Translations under genes and position numbers: made by a program
Shown here: piece by piece, positions 41,231 through 53,457 of the stretch
Layout of the letters: the number at the start of each line of letters is the position of its first letter
Numbering within the stretch: position 1 is the first letter of the stretch
Source of the DNA: CAVXSP01 sp963724645
GTDB taxonomy: Bacteria > Acidobacteriota > Vicinamibacteria > Vicinamibacterales > SCN-69-37
Length of the DNA: 64,000 nt
Assembly: GCA_963724645.1 (NCBI GenBank)
Contig: CAVRVJ010000001.1
Location: 248,001-312,000, forward strand
Direction: 5' to 3'
The notes under the pieces: generated by a model
What the model was told of the DNA's origin: nothing
Databases searched by the model: none
The model's input: the letters and a program-made list of their open reading frames with translations, nothing else

Positions 41231-43718
41231 GTGGGTAATCTGCGCGACGCGTGGCGAACGCTCAAGGCGACGCCCGTCGTCACGGCGGTCGCGGTTTTCT
41301 CGCTGGCGCTGGGGATCGGCGCGAACACCGCGATCTTTTCAATCGTCAACAGCCTGTTGATCCGGACGCTGCCGGTCCGCGAGCCCGAACGACTCGTCCA
41401 GGTACTCAACTCATCCACACCGCAGCGCGGGTCGTCGTGGTCGAATCCGTTGTGGGAGACGCTGCGCGGGCACACGGAGTTGTTCGACAGCGCATGTGCG
41501 TGGTCCTCGACCAGCTTCAATCTGGCCGAACGCGGTGAAACGCAGATCGTCCCGGGGATCTGGGCCAGCGGCGATTTCTTCAAGGTCCTTGGCGTCCAGC
41601 CGATCCTGGGCCGCACCTTCATGTGGGCGGACGACGCGCGCGGAGGCGGCTCTGAGGGGCCGGTCGCCGTCATCAGCTATCAGTTCTGGCAGCGGCGCTT
41701 CGGTGGCGCGGCCGATGCCGTCGGCAAGCGGTTGACCATCGAGCGGGCGGCCTACACGGTCGTCGGCGTCACACCACCCGATTTCTTTGGACCGGAAGTG
41801 GGCCGGGTGTTCGACGTCGTCATTCCGATTGGCAACGAGCCGCTCGTCCACCCAGGCGAGAGCTCCCTCGATCGCCGCACGTGGTGGTGGCTGAACGTGA
41901 TGGCACGCTTGAAGCCCGGGCAGTCGGTCGATGCGGCGACCGCCCAACTGCACGGCATCCAACCGCAGCTTCGCGAGGCCGCGCGACCTCCGGATCAGCG
42001 GCCGCGAGACCGCGGCGCGGTTCCTGGCCGATCCATTCAGCGTCCGATCCGCCGCCGCGGGCACATCGTCGCTGCGCGCGCGCTACCAGCAGCCCTTGTA
42101 CATCCTCATGGGTGTCGTCGGGCTCGTCCTCCTCATCGCGTGCGCGAACATCGCCAACCTGCAGCTCGCGCGCGCGACCGCTCGGCGGCACGAGCTGAGT
42201 CTGCGGCTGGCGCTCGGCTCGTCGCGCTGGCGCCTCGCACGGCTCCTGCTTGCAGAGAGTCTGGTGTTGTCGGCCGCCGGCGCGCTCACGGGGTTGATGT
42301 TCGCGCGCTGGGGCAGCCGGCTGCTCGTGGCGCAATTGTCGACGCAGAACAACATGGTGTTCCTCGATCTGGGCATTGATTGGCGGGTGCTCGGGTTCAC
42401 GACGCTGGCCGCGGTCGCGACGACGCTGCTGTTCGGCGTCGCGCCGGCGCTCCAGGCGGTTCGCGTCCAGCCGATGGAATCGCTCAAGGAACAGGGCCGT
42501 TTGATTCGAGGCGATTCCCGCTTCGGCGTCGGCAGCGCACTGGTCGCCGCGCAAGTGGCGTTGTCAATCGTGTTGATTGTCGGCGCCGGCTTGTTCGTGC
42601 GGACGTTCTCGTCGCTCGCGTCCCTGAAGCTCGGATTCGACCGCGATCCCGTGCTGGTGGTCGACATCAACGCGCGAAGCTACCAGGGTGACCTGGCGTC
42701 ACGGCTTCTTCTGTACGAGCGCATCCGCCACGCGGCCGCCGCCCTCCCCGGCGTCTCCGCCGCTGCGCTGGCGATCGTCACGCCAGTGAGCGGCAGCACG
42801 TGGAACATCTCCCTCGATGTGGTGGACGACCGAAGGTTGCCATCCACCGATCGCGAGATGTACGTGAATCACATCTCGCCCGACTGGTTCAAGACGATGG
42901 GCATCCGCCTGGCGGCCGGCCGCGATCTGAACGACCGCGATCGCGCGGGAGCGCCGGAAGTCATCGTGATCAATCAGACGGCGGCCAGGAAGTACCTTGC
43001 CGGACAGAACCCCGTTGGCCACACGCTCCGCGAGCTGGGCAATCCCAGCGAGACACTGCCGACGCGCACCGTCGTCGGCGTGGTCGAAGACGCCGTCTAT
43101 AACAACCTTCGTGCGGCGATCCCGCCGACGATGTACGTACCGGTGGCGCAGTTCGAGCAAAGAGGTGGACTAGGGTTGTCCTCGATCAGCCTGAATGTGC
43201 GGTCGGCCTCTGGCTCGCCTGCCCTGCTGACACGTCCAGTAGTCGCCGCGGTTGAAGGCGTGGACAGGAATCTGGCGCTCACGCTGCGGCCGTTGCGCGA
43301 CTATGTCAACGCGTCGCTGACCCGCGAGCGGCTGCTGGCGATGCTGTCTGGATTCTTCGGCGTCCTCGCGCTGTTGCTCGCTGCCCTCGGCCTTTACGGC
43401 GTCATGTCGTACGTGGTCAGCCGGCGCCAGACGGAGATCGGCATCCGGATGGCCCTTGGCGCGACGCCGGCCAGCGTGATCCGGCTGGTGCTTCGTCGTT
43501 TGGTTGTCGTGCTGGCTGCCGGCGTCATCGGAGGCGCCGTGCTCAGTTTGTGGCTCGCCGGATTCGTCGGGACGCTGCTCTTCGGCCTCGAGGCGCGCGA
43601 TCCGGTCACGCTCATCGGCGCCACCGCGGTCCTGGTTTTCGTGAGCGGGCTTGCGACCTGGCTGCCCGCGCGGCGGGCGGCGCGCATCGATCCGACGCAG
43701 GCGCTGAGGGAAGGCTGA
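41231..43718 (+). CDS. MacB/FtsX-type ABC permease, acidobacterial duplicated permease class; one frameshift
   Basis: Begins WRTLKATPVVTAVAVFSLALGIGANTAIFSIVNSLL, followed by a MacB periplasmic domain (GDFFKVLGVQPILGRTF, VISYQFWQRRFGG). FtsX regions are LYILMGVVGLVLLIACANIANLQLARATAR and LLLAALGLYGVMSYVVSRRQTEIGIRMALG, ending LPARRAARIDPTQALREG. The first frame is left near 41985 (after QPQLREAARPPD) and the rest reads one frame over, so about 828 residues would need a restored frame. No ATPase gene is adjacent, as usual for this orphan class. Confidence 0.85.
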
Positions 43719-44238
43719 CGTCGCGAGGCGGCTGCCGGTGCAACGCGTCGCCAAGCGCCCGGAACGCCGCCAGCATCTCCGCGTACGAGAAGTTCGCGTT
43801 GCGTCCGCTCGGATTGGGCAGCACGAACAAAGACGCACCCTCGAACGTGCCTGGCTGCGGGCCGGGCGCTATCGGGCCTTTGGCGGCGATCACGAATCGG
43901 TATAACGACACGCCGACGAAGGCGACGATCGCTGGTTGCCATCGACGGACCTTTCGCCTGAGCAAGCGGAGGCCCGCGACGTACTCCCGCGGCTTCAGGG
44001 TGTCGATGCCGGGTGTCGCCCGCGGAACCAGGTTGGTGATCCCCAGTCCCCACTCCGGCAGGCGATCGTCGTCTTCAGTGCCAATCGGCTCCGGCACGAT
44101 CCGCGCGTCGTGCAGGAGTTTCCAGAAGCGATTCGAGTAGCCCGCGAAGTGATGGCCGATCGCCTCCGAGCGCATCCCCGGATTGATCCCGACAAACAGG
44201 AGGCGGACGCCCGGGCCGACGCGGTCACGAAGAGACAC
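43612..44238 (-). CDS. mug: G/U mismatch-specific uracil-DNA glycosylase (MUG)
   Basis: 208 residues. LLFVGINPGMRSEAIGHHFAGYSNRFWKLL has the GINPG active-site motif of MUG/TDG enzymes and NPSGRNANFSYAEM the second conserved loop (N-P-S-G-R). It excises U or ethenocytosine opposite G. The conserved domain ends near residue 165; the Arg/Ala-rich tail is encoded antisense to the permease 3' end (107-bp overlap), so the C-terminus may be non-native extension. Confidence 0.88.
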   Translation of the reverse strand: MSLRDRVGPGVRLLFVGINPGMRSEAIGHHFAGYSNRFWKLLHDARIVPEPIGTEDDDRLPEWGLGITNLVPRATPGIDTLKPREYVAGLRLLRRKVRRWQPAIVAFVGVSLYRFVIAAKGPIAPGPQPGTFEGASLFVLPNPSGRNANFSYAEMLAAFRALGDALHRQPPRDVSLPSAPASDRCAPPAARAARSQARSRKPGPRWRR

Positions 44239-44268
44239 AGGTCGATGGTACGGCCCGTGCCGTTCCCG

Positions 44269-44676
44269 TTACTTGAACGGCACCTCGCGCTCGTACGTCT
44301 TGCCGGTCACGTCCTTCGCCGTGACTTTGACGCTTTTCCCTTTGGCGACGTCGCGCCGGAAGGGGCTGCCGTCCGACATCCTGAAGGAGTTGAGCGGGAT
44401 CGAGCGCTTGCCGCCGCTGGTCAGGTACGTCAGATTCGCGATGTACGGACGCGAGATCCCCAGAGGGATGATGCTGACCTCGCCCTTCGAAAGCGATGTG
44501 CCGGTCTTGTTCTCGATCGTGACTTCGTCCTGCGCCACTTCGACGCCGAGCGACGTATCTCCGGAGCCCTGGGCATCGGAGCACGCCGCCACGCCGGCCG
44601 ACGCGGCGGCCACGGCGATGTACAGGAGAAACCGCCGGATGACGAAGCTTTCGTGGAACGAACGCAGAGAATGCAT
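44269..44676 (-). CDS. Small lipoprotein of unknown function
   Basis: Start ATG 44676 preceded by AAGGAGG; 135 residues. Signal sequence RRFLLYIAVAAASAGVAAC ends in a lipobox-like V-A-A-C. The mature part is a beta-rich domain (VEVAQDEVTIENKTGTSL, SIIPLGISRPYIANLTYL, AKGKSVKVTAKDVTGKTYER). No family recognised; probably anchored in the envelope. Lies 30 bp upstream of the mug start on the same strand. Confidence 0.65.
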   Translation of the reverse strand: MHSLRSFHESFVIRRFLLYIAVAAASAGVAACSDAQGSGDTSLGVEVAQDEVTIENKTGTSLSKGEVSIIPLGISRPYIANLTYLTSGGKRSIPLNSFRMSDGSPFRRDVAKGKSVKVTAKDVTGKTYEREVPFK

Positions 44677-44916
44677 GCGAACCTCCTTCCAGGCGCGCGG
44701 GGAACCCGACACGCGAGGAGAATCACGCGACCTGCCCACAAATCCCGGAACGCCTCTGACCTGAGACAGCGGGCCCTCGCGCCCGCAAGGGCTCCGGCCG
44801 TGACCACATCGGACCACGTGGCGTTCCGTCTGGTTTGACTAAGTGGCGGAATTGTAGCCGAAAACCCTAGCAGAGACCACCCTCGCCGGAGGCCGCGCGC
44901 TTCAGGAAGTCGGCCG

Positions 44917-45610
44917 TCATGCGTATTTCGGATCGCGCCGGGATTCAGGGTGGGTCGTCAGCCAGACATCCTGTTCGGCGACGTTCTCCGAAACCGGCAC
45001 CAGGTCGTTATGGGCACGCCCGACGAATCGTGGGAGCACGGCCACGCCGGCGCCGTCGCGAGCCGCGGACAGCAGCACATGCGTGCTGTTGGTCTCGAGG
45101 GCAACCCGGCCCGCGGCGAGCAGCGGTTGCACCCACGGCGCTTCCTGCAGCATGTGGAACGGCGGCGAGTACGCGAGCAGCGGACGATCGCCGAGGTCCT
45201 CGAGGCTGGCGATTCGTAGTTTCGGTGCGCCGGCCTTGGCCTTCGAGGCGTAGAGTCCCGTGCTCGTACGCGCAATCCGAACGGCCACCAGTTCCTGCTG
45301 TCGCGGCCGTGGTGACTGAATCGACACGTCGGCCTCCCCACGCGAGAGATCACGCTCGCGTGTGCCGACAAGAATCTGCAGCACGATGCGGGGTATTGCG
45401 CGCGGAACGCGCTCAGTTTCGGCACCAGCCAATGGGTCGCGAACTCCGGGGCGAGCGCGACGCGGACGAGCCCGGCTGGCTCGCTCGTCTTCTCCCGAGC
45501 CCTGGCCGTCACGGCCAGCGCCGCTCGCTCCATGGCTTCGGTGTTCGCCAGCATGTTCTCGCCATGCGGCGTGAGCAGGTATCCGCGGGCGGTGCGGTAT
45601 CGCGCTGAGG
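44917..45610 (-). pseudogene. LysR-type regulator fragment lacking its HTH
   Basis: Readable segments TARGYLLTPHGENMLANTEAMERAAL and LVRVALAPEFATHWLVPKLSAF correspond to the end of the LysR HTH wing/linker and start of the effector domain. After a frame change near 45390 come RIASLEDLGDRPLLAYS, AARDGAGVAVLPRFVGRAHN and LVPVSENVAEQDVWLTTHPE. The DNA-binding helices are missing: the gene begins at about 45600, exactly where an opposing methyltransferase fragment starts. Confidence 0.75.
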
Positions 45611-46036
45611 GAAGCACATCGGGTACTCAAGCCAGGCGGCCGTCTGGCGGTCGTCGTCTGGGACGATCCGGCGCGCTGTCCGTTCTTCACGGTGATCGGC
45701 GAGGTGGGAACGGCCATGCTGGGTCTGCCGCGACCGCATCCGGGGGACCCTGGGGCGTTCCACCTCGCGTCCGCTGGACGGCTGGAGTCCCTTCTCCAGG
45801 CAGCCGGGTTTGCCGACGTTCGGGTCGAAATCCGCTCGATGGTGCTCGAATGCGAGTCAGTGGCCGAATACGTCCAGCTCTTCACGGATCTCGCCTGGAA
45901 GTCGAAGATCGCCTCCCTGTCCCAGGGCGACATCCTCCGTTTTCGCGATGCCGTGGCCTGTGCCGCGCGGCCATTCATGGAGGCCGGGCGCCTCCGCTTT
46001 ACCGCCAGTTCTCGCTGTGCGTCCGCGCTGAAATAG
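45597..46036 (+). pseudogene. 3' fragment of a class I SAM methyltransferase
   Basis: The frame opens inside a methyltransferase at ALREAHRVLKPGGRLAVVVWD (motif post-III with the typical R-V-L-K-P-G-G-R-L) and continues to a C-terminal domain LESLLQAAGFADVRVEIRS and LSQGDILRFRDAVACAARPFM. Motif I (SAM-binding GxGxG) is missing. The 5' loss coincides with loss of the 5' end of the LysR fragment on the other strand. Confidence 0.75.
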
Positions 46037-46122
46037 TTCTCTCCGCCATCCTGCATCGCGACTATGTTTAGGGCGCCTCGCCCACTCGATGCGCGAGCTA
46101 GGCTCTGCGCTAGGATGGAGCA

Positions 46123-47921
<1,799 letters not shown>

Positions 47922-47925
<4 letters not shown>

Positions 47926-48392
47926 AGTCCGAGGTCTTTCTCGATCGCCTCCGGCGTGTCGCCTGAACCGTAGCGCGCGATGACGTGGCCGTCAGGGCCG
48001 ATGAGAAACTTCGAGAAATTCCACTTGATCGAGGCCGTGCCGAAGATGCCCCTCTTCTCGGACTTCAGCCACCGGTACAGCGGATGCGTGTCCGGTCCGT
48101 TCACGTCGATCTTCGCGAACAGCGGGAAGGTCACGTCGTAGTTTTCCCGGCAGAAGTCCGCAATCTCGTGTGTCGATCCGGGCTCCTGCCCCCCGAACTG
48201 ATTGCATGGGAATCCGAGGACGATGAATCCTCGATCCTTGTGCTTGCGATAAAGCGCTTCCAGGCCCCGGTACTGCGGCGTGAAACCGCAGGCACTCGCG
48301 ACGTTGACGACGAGCACGGTTCTGCCGAGGTACTCGCTCAACCTCTTCGTCTGGCCGTTGATGTCCTCGGCCTCGAAATCAGCGATCGTCAT
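47922..48392 (-). CDS. Glutathione peroxidase-family thiol peroxidase
   Basis: 156 residues. VVNVASACGFTPQYRGLEALY has the peroxidatic Cys35 in place of Sec; the catalytic partners are in FPCNQFGGQEPG (Gln) and IKWNFSKFLIG (Trp/Asn). A Cys in the CNQF motif could act as resolving residue, as in thioredoxin-dependent members. Convergent with the radical SAM gene, overlapping it by 4 bp. Confidence 0.92.
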
Positions 48393-48444
48393 TTCAGCGC
48401 CGGTCGACTCAGAAACTCCGAAATGCTCTACACGACGTCCACGG

Positions 48445-50380
48445 TCATCGCGTGCGGCGCGACGCGATCGTCGTCAACACATCGTCTCTGCCGGGGAGTC
48501 GCTCGAGGTGCGGGTATCGCAGGCCGCCGTGATAGTCCACGGTCGCGACCTTGAAATAGCCGGCGTTGTCGACGATGAATTCGAGCGGGGCTTTCGTCTC
48601 CTTCGACGCGGCAAGGGCGCGCTTGAGCTCATCGACCGAGAAGCGCCGTCCATTCACCGCGACGATCTTCATACCGTTGGAGATTCCCGCGGCGTAGGCT
48701 GGCCGGCCGGGCCACGCATCGTCAACCGTGCCATCAGCCGTCACGTGGATTCCGAGCGATCCGAATGCGGTCAGCCCTCCGTCGAGCGCCCACGGATCGG
48801 TGAACAGGTTCGCCGCGTCGTTGTAGATCAGCTTGAAGCCGCCGTTCTCGACGCCGCCGAGTGGAACGTCGGCATTCTTTGACTGCAGCCGCTTCTCGAA
48901 GAACGTCTTCCAGTCGTACGGAGCCACGGCATTGAGGACCCGGTATACATCGTCAACTTCGTAGGGCTTCATCCACACCTTGCCGTTGTCGTTCTGACCG
49001 AAGAAGGCGGCGCAGAAGTCATCGAGGGTCTTCTGCCCCCTGGTCAGCGTCCGGATGTTGAGGTCCGCTTCGAGCCAGAATCAGCGTGCCCTCGCCATAG
49101 AACGCCGGCACGCCGTTCGGCTGCTGTCTGCGCCACCCGGCCCACCCGCCGCCGGCGACATACAGGAAAGGCGCTGCATCGGCGGTGTCCTGGAGGGGCC
49201 GCCAGCTCCGGCCGGGCTGGCTCACGAACATCGCGTCAGCGGCAATCTCGTCGAACCACTCCTGCGGCGAAATCAAGCCGGCCCTCGCGCTGAGCAGCTC
49301 GCCGTAGTAGTTCGTGAGCCCTTCGTACACCCACAGCAGGTCGTCCTTCATCGGCGCTTCGTAGCCGCCGTTCACGAGACCCGCTGGACGCAGGGCCTTG
49401 CCATTCCAGGAGTGAAAGAACTCGTGCGGCAGCAGCAGGCTGCTCCTTTTCGCCGCATCGTCATCGACGAACGTGTCTTCCGCCACGCGATCGTCCGCGC
49501 ACTCGTGGTGCTCGACGCCAAAGGCTCCGAGGTTATCGCTGAGCGTCAGCAGCCAGTGGTACTTCCGGTAATGGCCGACGCCGCCGAACACCGCCCGCTC
49601 TTCGAGGACGAGCCGCTTGTAGATGTCGATGCGCGCCTGCGGGAACTGCAGCGCCCAGTCGCTGTCGGCGACGACATCGATGACGTGCTCGCCGACCGGA
49701 GAGTCCGCAGGCCAGAGCGTGATGCTGCGCAAGTGCTCGCCGAGGAGCACCGGGTGATCGTTCAGCATCTCGAGGGACGTCGGCGCGTAGCGGATCGTCG
49801 CGCCGTCCACGCCGGCAATATCGAGCGAGCCGCCGTGCTTCCATCCGGCGGGAGCCTTCAGCGTGGCCGTGACAGTGATGACGGCTGGATTCTGGCCCAT
49901 CGGGTAGAGGCCGACGGTGTACCAGTTGATGACGGCAATCTTCGCGTTAGCCGATGCCGTAGATCCGAATGCGCCGCCTGCCGTCGGCACGACGTAGTCG
50001 TATTTCGCGCTGAGGTTCTTCGCGCCCGCCGGAACCGTGATCGCGAATGCGTTCATTTCGATCCGATCGCGGCGCCAGCTGACTTCCGTGCCGTCAGCGA
50101 AGATGTGCAGGCCCGTGAGGTTGGCGATCGGCCCCGACGGCATGTGCTCTCCGGGGATCCATTTCGGATAGAAGAGCGTCAATGGGCCGGCCTGAACCGG
50201 CATCGACATCGTGGCGTGGAGGATCTTCAGTGGCGCGTCTGTCGCGTCGACGTCAAGAGCAATAGACGTGCGCGTACCGCCCGTGCCCGAGACTTGCGCA
50301 CTGAGCATCGTAGGATGACCGGCCGAGCCTATCGCAGCCGTCAACAGAAAGGCGGAAAGACTCCCAATCCGTGTCGTCAT
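48445..50380 (-). CDS. M61-family glycyl aminopeptidase-like protein, one frameshift
   Basis: From ATG 50380, a signal peptide (SLSAFLLTAAIGSAGHPTMLSA) is followed by the M61 N-terminal domain (MPVQAGPLTLFYPKWIPGEHMP), the metalloprotease motif LLPHEFFHSWNGKALRP with Glu in LWVYEGLTNYYGELL, and after about 49078, one frame over, WLEADLNIRTLTRGQKTLDDF, then a PDZ-like C-terminal domain (GSLGIHVTADG, MKIVAVNGRRFS). One extra base near 49078 interrupts an otherwise complete protein. Exported zinc peptidase by family. Confidence 0.85.
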
Positions 50381-50536
50381 GTAGACCTCTCGACTCGGGG
50401 CCATCCTAATCCCGGAAAGCACTTTCCGATAGCGCGGTTTCAGGAAGGCGTCGTTCCGATACCGACGAGGCTCAGGGGGCGGAGGTCGCCGAGAAACTAT
50501 GCCGCCTGTTCGACAACGCTGGTTGTGGGTGAAAAG

Positions 50537-51226
50537 TCAGCGCCGCTGGAATACAAACTTCTTCATGGGCAGGAAGGCAAGCTGATGAAGTGCCGGCGTC
50601 ACCATCAGCAGCAAGGCCACCCAGAACAGCGGCCAGTTGAACGCCGTCGGCAGCACCCGCAGGACCGCGTCGCGGCCGTCCGGCAGCGCCCGCCAGGCGT
50701 CGATCATGAACACGGCGAGCGCCAGCACGATACCGACCCAGCCAAGCGCCCAGGCCCAGCGGGCGCCGGTCGCACCATCACCCGACTGCGTCGCGAGCGT
50801 GCCCCACAGCATCATCACCAGCGCGATACTGACTGGCGCGAGCACAGGCCCCCACCATGGAAGGGGCAGCAGGAACAGGATGTCCCAGTCCAGCAGCGTC
50901 CTCGGCCAACCCGAGATGAGGCGAAGGAAGACGTAATAAAAGATGTCCCAGGCGCCGAATGCAAGCGCCGCGTAACCGGCGCGACGCCGCCACGTGCGCC
51001 CCGCGAGCAGTCCCAGCGTGGCGATCATGACCAGCGTGGCCGCCTCGCGCCACAATTCGACGTTGCCCAGCGCTCCGTTCATCGGCAGCGGGTCTGCCTG
51101 GTACGGCTCGATCCGATCGACGAGGGCGCGGATGTAAAACACGCTTGCGGCTTCGACCCAGGCCATCGCGATCGCGAAGGCCATGACGATCGCCCAGCGC
51201 GTTCGCTCCGAGAGGTGACCGGTCAT
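50537..51226 (-). CDS. Multi-pass membrane protein of unknown function
   Basis: Start ATG 51226 (MTGHLSERTRWAIVMAFAIA); 229 residues and about six hydrophobic helices (AIVMAFAIAMAWVEAASVFYI, LVMIATLGLLAG, AGYAALAFGAWDIFYYVFL, GPVLAPVSIALVMMLWGTL, WVGIVLALAVFMI, WPLFWVALLLMVTPALHQL). Its start overlaps the ispH stop by 4 bp (ATGA), so it is translationally coupled to ispH. No family recognised. Confidence 0.75.
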   Translation of the reverse strand: MTGHLSERTRWAIVMAFAIAMAWVEAASVFYIRALVDRIEPYQADPLPMNGALGNVELWREAATLVMIATLGLLAGRTWRRRAGYAALAFGAWDIFYYVFLRLISGWPRTLLDWDILFLLPLPWWGPVLAPVSIALVMMLWGTLATQSGDGATGARWAWALGWVGIVLALAVFMIDAWRALPDGRDAVLRVLPTAFNWPLFWVALLLMVTPALHQLAFLPMKKFVFQRR

Positions 51227-52173
51227 CGCGGCCCCTCCCCGACGCCCCCGACGCTTCGCGGCATCGAACCATTCGGGGCCTCGACCTGGTGGACTTGCCC
51301 CGCCGATTTGTCCGCCGAAGCTGGAGCGGAGGCGGAAGCGTCCGCGCAAAGGGAGATGCGCGCCTCGACGCGATCGATGACGTCGTCTGGCGTCGACGTG
51401 CCGGCCGTCAGGCCCACGACGGTCGCCGCATCGAACCATTCGGGGCGGACGTCTGCGTCGGTCTGCACGTGATGCACGCGGGCGCAGTAACGCGCACAGG
51501 TCTTTACCAGCTCGCGCGTGTTGTTGCTCGACCGGCCGCCGACCACGACGACGACGTCGGCCTGGCGTGCCATCTCGACCGCCGCGGACTGCCGATCCTT
51601 GGTGGGCTTGCAGACCGTGTCGAGGAAGCGCACCTCCGATTGCGGGAATCGCCGTCGGATCAGGTCGACCAGGTGCCGCACCTTCTCTACCGCCTGCGTC
51701 GTCTGGGCCGCTACGCCGAGGCGTGGGTGCTCCTCGAGCGCGAGGACGTCGCCGTCCTCGAGCACGACGTCGAAGCGATCGAGATCGCCGGTCAGGCCGC
51801 GCACCTCCACGTGGTCGCGTTGCCCGACGATGACGACATGGTAGCCCTCGCGCGCGAGGGCCGCGACGGCGCGGTGCGCGACGTGTACGAGCGGGCACGT
51901 GGCTTCGACCACCGTCAGCCCCAGGGCGCGGGTCCGCGCGAGGGTCCGCTCGGACGTGCCGTGGGCCGTCACCATCAGGGTCGGCGTCTTGACGTGTGCG
52001 ACGTCCTGCGCGACCGCGATGCCCTTCGCCTCGAGGGCGCTCAGGACGGTGGGGTTGTGGACGAGGTCACCGAGGATCGTGAGGGGGCCGGCCTCAGCGT
52101 GCTCGAGCGCGAGCGCGATGGCATCGCGAACGCCGAAACACATGCCGAGGTGGGCCGCTCGGAGGATACGCAT
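51223..52173 (-). CDS. ispH: 4-hydroxy-3-methylbut-2-enyl diphosphate reductase (IspH/LytB)
   Basis: 316 residues. The three [4Fe-4S]-ligating cysteines are Cys12 (LGMCFGVRDA), Cys93 (VEATCPLVH) and Cys188 (LDTVCKPT). Active-site motifs TAHGTSE, GQRDHVEV, AAQTTQ and RSSNNTRELV are all present. Catalyses the last step of the MEP isoprenoid pathway. The C-terminus has a 40-residue Ala/Ser/Gly-rich extension. ATG 52173 directly abuts an operator-like palindrome and has no Shine-Dalgarno, so a leaderless mRNA is likely. Confidence 0.93.
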   Translation of the reverse strand: MRILRAAHLGMCFGVRDAIALALEHAEAGPLTILGDLVHNPTVLSALEAKGIAVAQDVAHVKTPTLMVTAHGTSERTLARTRALGLTVVEATCPLVHVAHRAVAALAREGYHVVIVGQRDHVEVRGLTGDLDRFDVVLEDGDVLALEEHPRLGVAAQTTQAVEKVRHLVDLIRRRFPQSEVRFLDTVCKPTKDRQSAAVEMARQADVVVVVGGRSSNNTRELVKTCARYCARVHHVQTDADVRPEWFDAATVVGLTAGTSTPDDVIDRVEARISLCADASASAPASADKSAGQVHQVEAPNGSMPRSVGGVGEGPR

Positions 52174-52174
52174 A

Positions 52175-52217
52175 CTTTACAATGCAAAGTATACTAGGAA
52201 TACTTTGCGTCGTAAAG
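52175..52217 (-). promoter_or_regulatory. Twin palindromic operators and promoter of ispH
   Basis: Two palindromes of the form CTTTRC-N3-GYAAAG lie at 52175-52189 and 52203-52217, 28 bp centre to centre, and together form a larger interrupted inverted repeat (15 of 18 bp matching). Read toward ispH there is a -10 TATACT between them with TTTACG 17 bp upstream, overlapping the distal palindrome. The start codon follows 14 bp after the -10, implying an almost leaderless transcript under repressor control. Confidence 0.7.
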
Positions 52218-52287
52218 ATTCACGGGAGAATGGCCGGCGCCAATCGCCTTGCGGCGCGCGCGATGCGCTCGCTGAATCTGGCCATCG

Positions 52288-53352
52288 TCACCTTATCGGC
52301 TGGGCGCTGCCACGAGCAGCTTGGCGAAACGCGTGAGGCGTCATCCCGCTCCAGCGTTTGAATGCACGATGGAACGGAGCCGGTTCCGAGTATCCCAGCA
52401 GGTAGGCGATTTCTGCGATGGAGAGCCTGGCCGCCGCGAGATGCTTCTCGGCAAGTTCGCGGCTCGTGCGATCGAAGAGCTCTTGATACGACACGCCTGC
52501 AGCCGAGAGCCGCCGCTGAAGCGTGCGCGGAGAGATGGCCAGATCGCGCGCAATGGCCGCGATCGTCGCGTCCCCGCGCGACAGCCGCGCGATGAGCGCA
52601 CGCCGCACGTCGAACGTCAGCTGATCAGCGGCAGGGGCGCGAGCGGTAAGACCCTCCGCCTGCTGCTCCAGCACCGCGCGCAGAACCTGATCACGGCGAC
52701 GCATCGGCGCTCGCCACACTTCGCGACTCAACGTGATCCCATCCCAGGACGCCCGAGAGGTCACGCGACAACCCAATACACGTTCAAGCTCGACGGTGTC
52801 GTCAGGCTCGTGCGTAAGGCTCACCGAATCGAACCAGAAACGACCTTCGGTTTCTTCACCCAGATGGTGATGCAGCAGCGTGACGTGGTACTCGACATTG
52901 AAGCCGTTGTCCTCGGAACGACTGAAATACCGCACTCTAATCGGATCGTCGGCCTCGTCAATCTCAGCCAGTAGCGGCATGTTGATGAGCGGAAAATATC
53001 TCGCGAGTTGCTTGAACGTTGCGCCGACGTCGTCGCACGTCACGGCGAGATAGTCAATCAGCGCGAAGGCGCCGATCGGCGTCGCGGTCGCCAGTTGCAT
53101 CCCGAGATTTCGAAGCGGCCTGGTCTTCAGCGCCGGACAGAAGAATTGACCCCACGTTTCACACGGCAGGTATCGGTCGGGATCGTCGAGATCCGATCGT
53201 CGCAGGCCGATGGTTCGCAGCAGCGGCTCGACATCGTATCCGAACCGCTCGAGTGCCTCGACGAACACTCGAAAGTGACAGGCCTGAATCACAGGCGCAC
53301 GAGCCGCGGCCGGATTGGCGCGAGAAGTCAATTCGTTGGCGCCCGCAGTCAT
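52288..53352 (-). CDS. AraC family transcriptional regulator (Arabinose-bd type)
   Basis: 354 residues. The N-terminal 200 residues match the OruR/Arabinose_bd ligand domain (FVEALERFGYDVEPLLRTIGL, IGAFALIDYLAVTCDDVGATFKQLARYFPL). The C-terminal double HTH reads ATIAAIARDLAISPRTLQRRL, then LSIAEIAYLLGYSEPAPFHRAFKRWSGMTPHAFR. Divergent from the SnoaL-like gene at 53458, separated by 105 bp, which is a plausible target. Confidence 0.9.
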   Translation of the reverse strand: MTAGANELTSRANPAAARAPVIQACHFRVFVEALERFGYDVEPLLRTIGLRRSDLDDPDRYLPCETWGQFFCPALKTRPLRNLGMQLATATPIGAFALIDYLAVTCDDVGATFKQLARYFPLINMPLLAEIDEADDPIRVRYFSRSEDNGFNVEYHVTLLHHHLGEETEGRFWFDSVSLTHEPDDTVELERVLGCRVTSRASWDGITLSREVWRAPMRRRDQVLRAVLEQQAEGLTARAPAADQLTFDVRRALIARLSRGDATIAAIARDLAISPRTLQRRLSAAGVSYQELFDRTSRELAEKHLAAARLSIAEIAYLLGYSEPAPFHRAFKRWSGMTPHAFRQAARGSAQPIR

Positions 53353-53457
53353 AGGTCCACCAGCTTCCCAGCGACATCATTTTGCCATAGCAACGGTGAA
53401 TCGGCTCGACCGGCGCCGTGCTGAGTGCACAACACACGAATCGCATTGGAGGAAGCC

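Noticed and set aside
49055..51472. An 805-codon plus-strand open frame
   Set aside because: Antisense to the M61 peptidase, the membrane protein and ispH, all of which have clear motifs; the composition (Arg/Gln/His-rich) is typical of an antisense frame in high-GC DNA.
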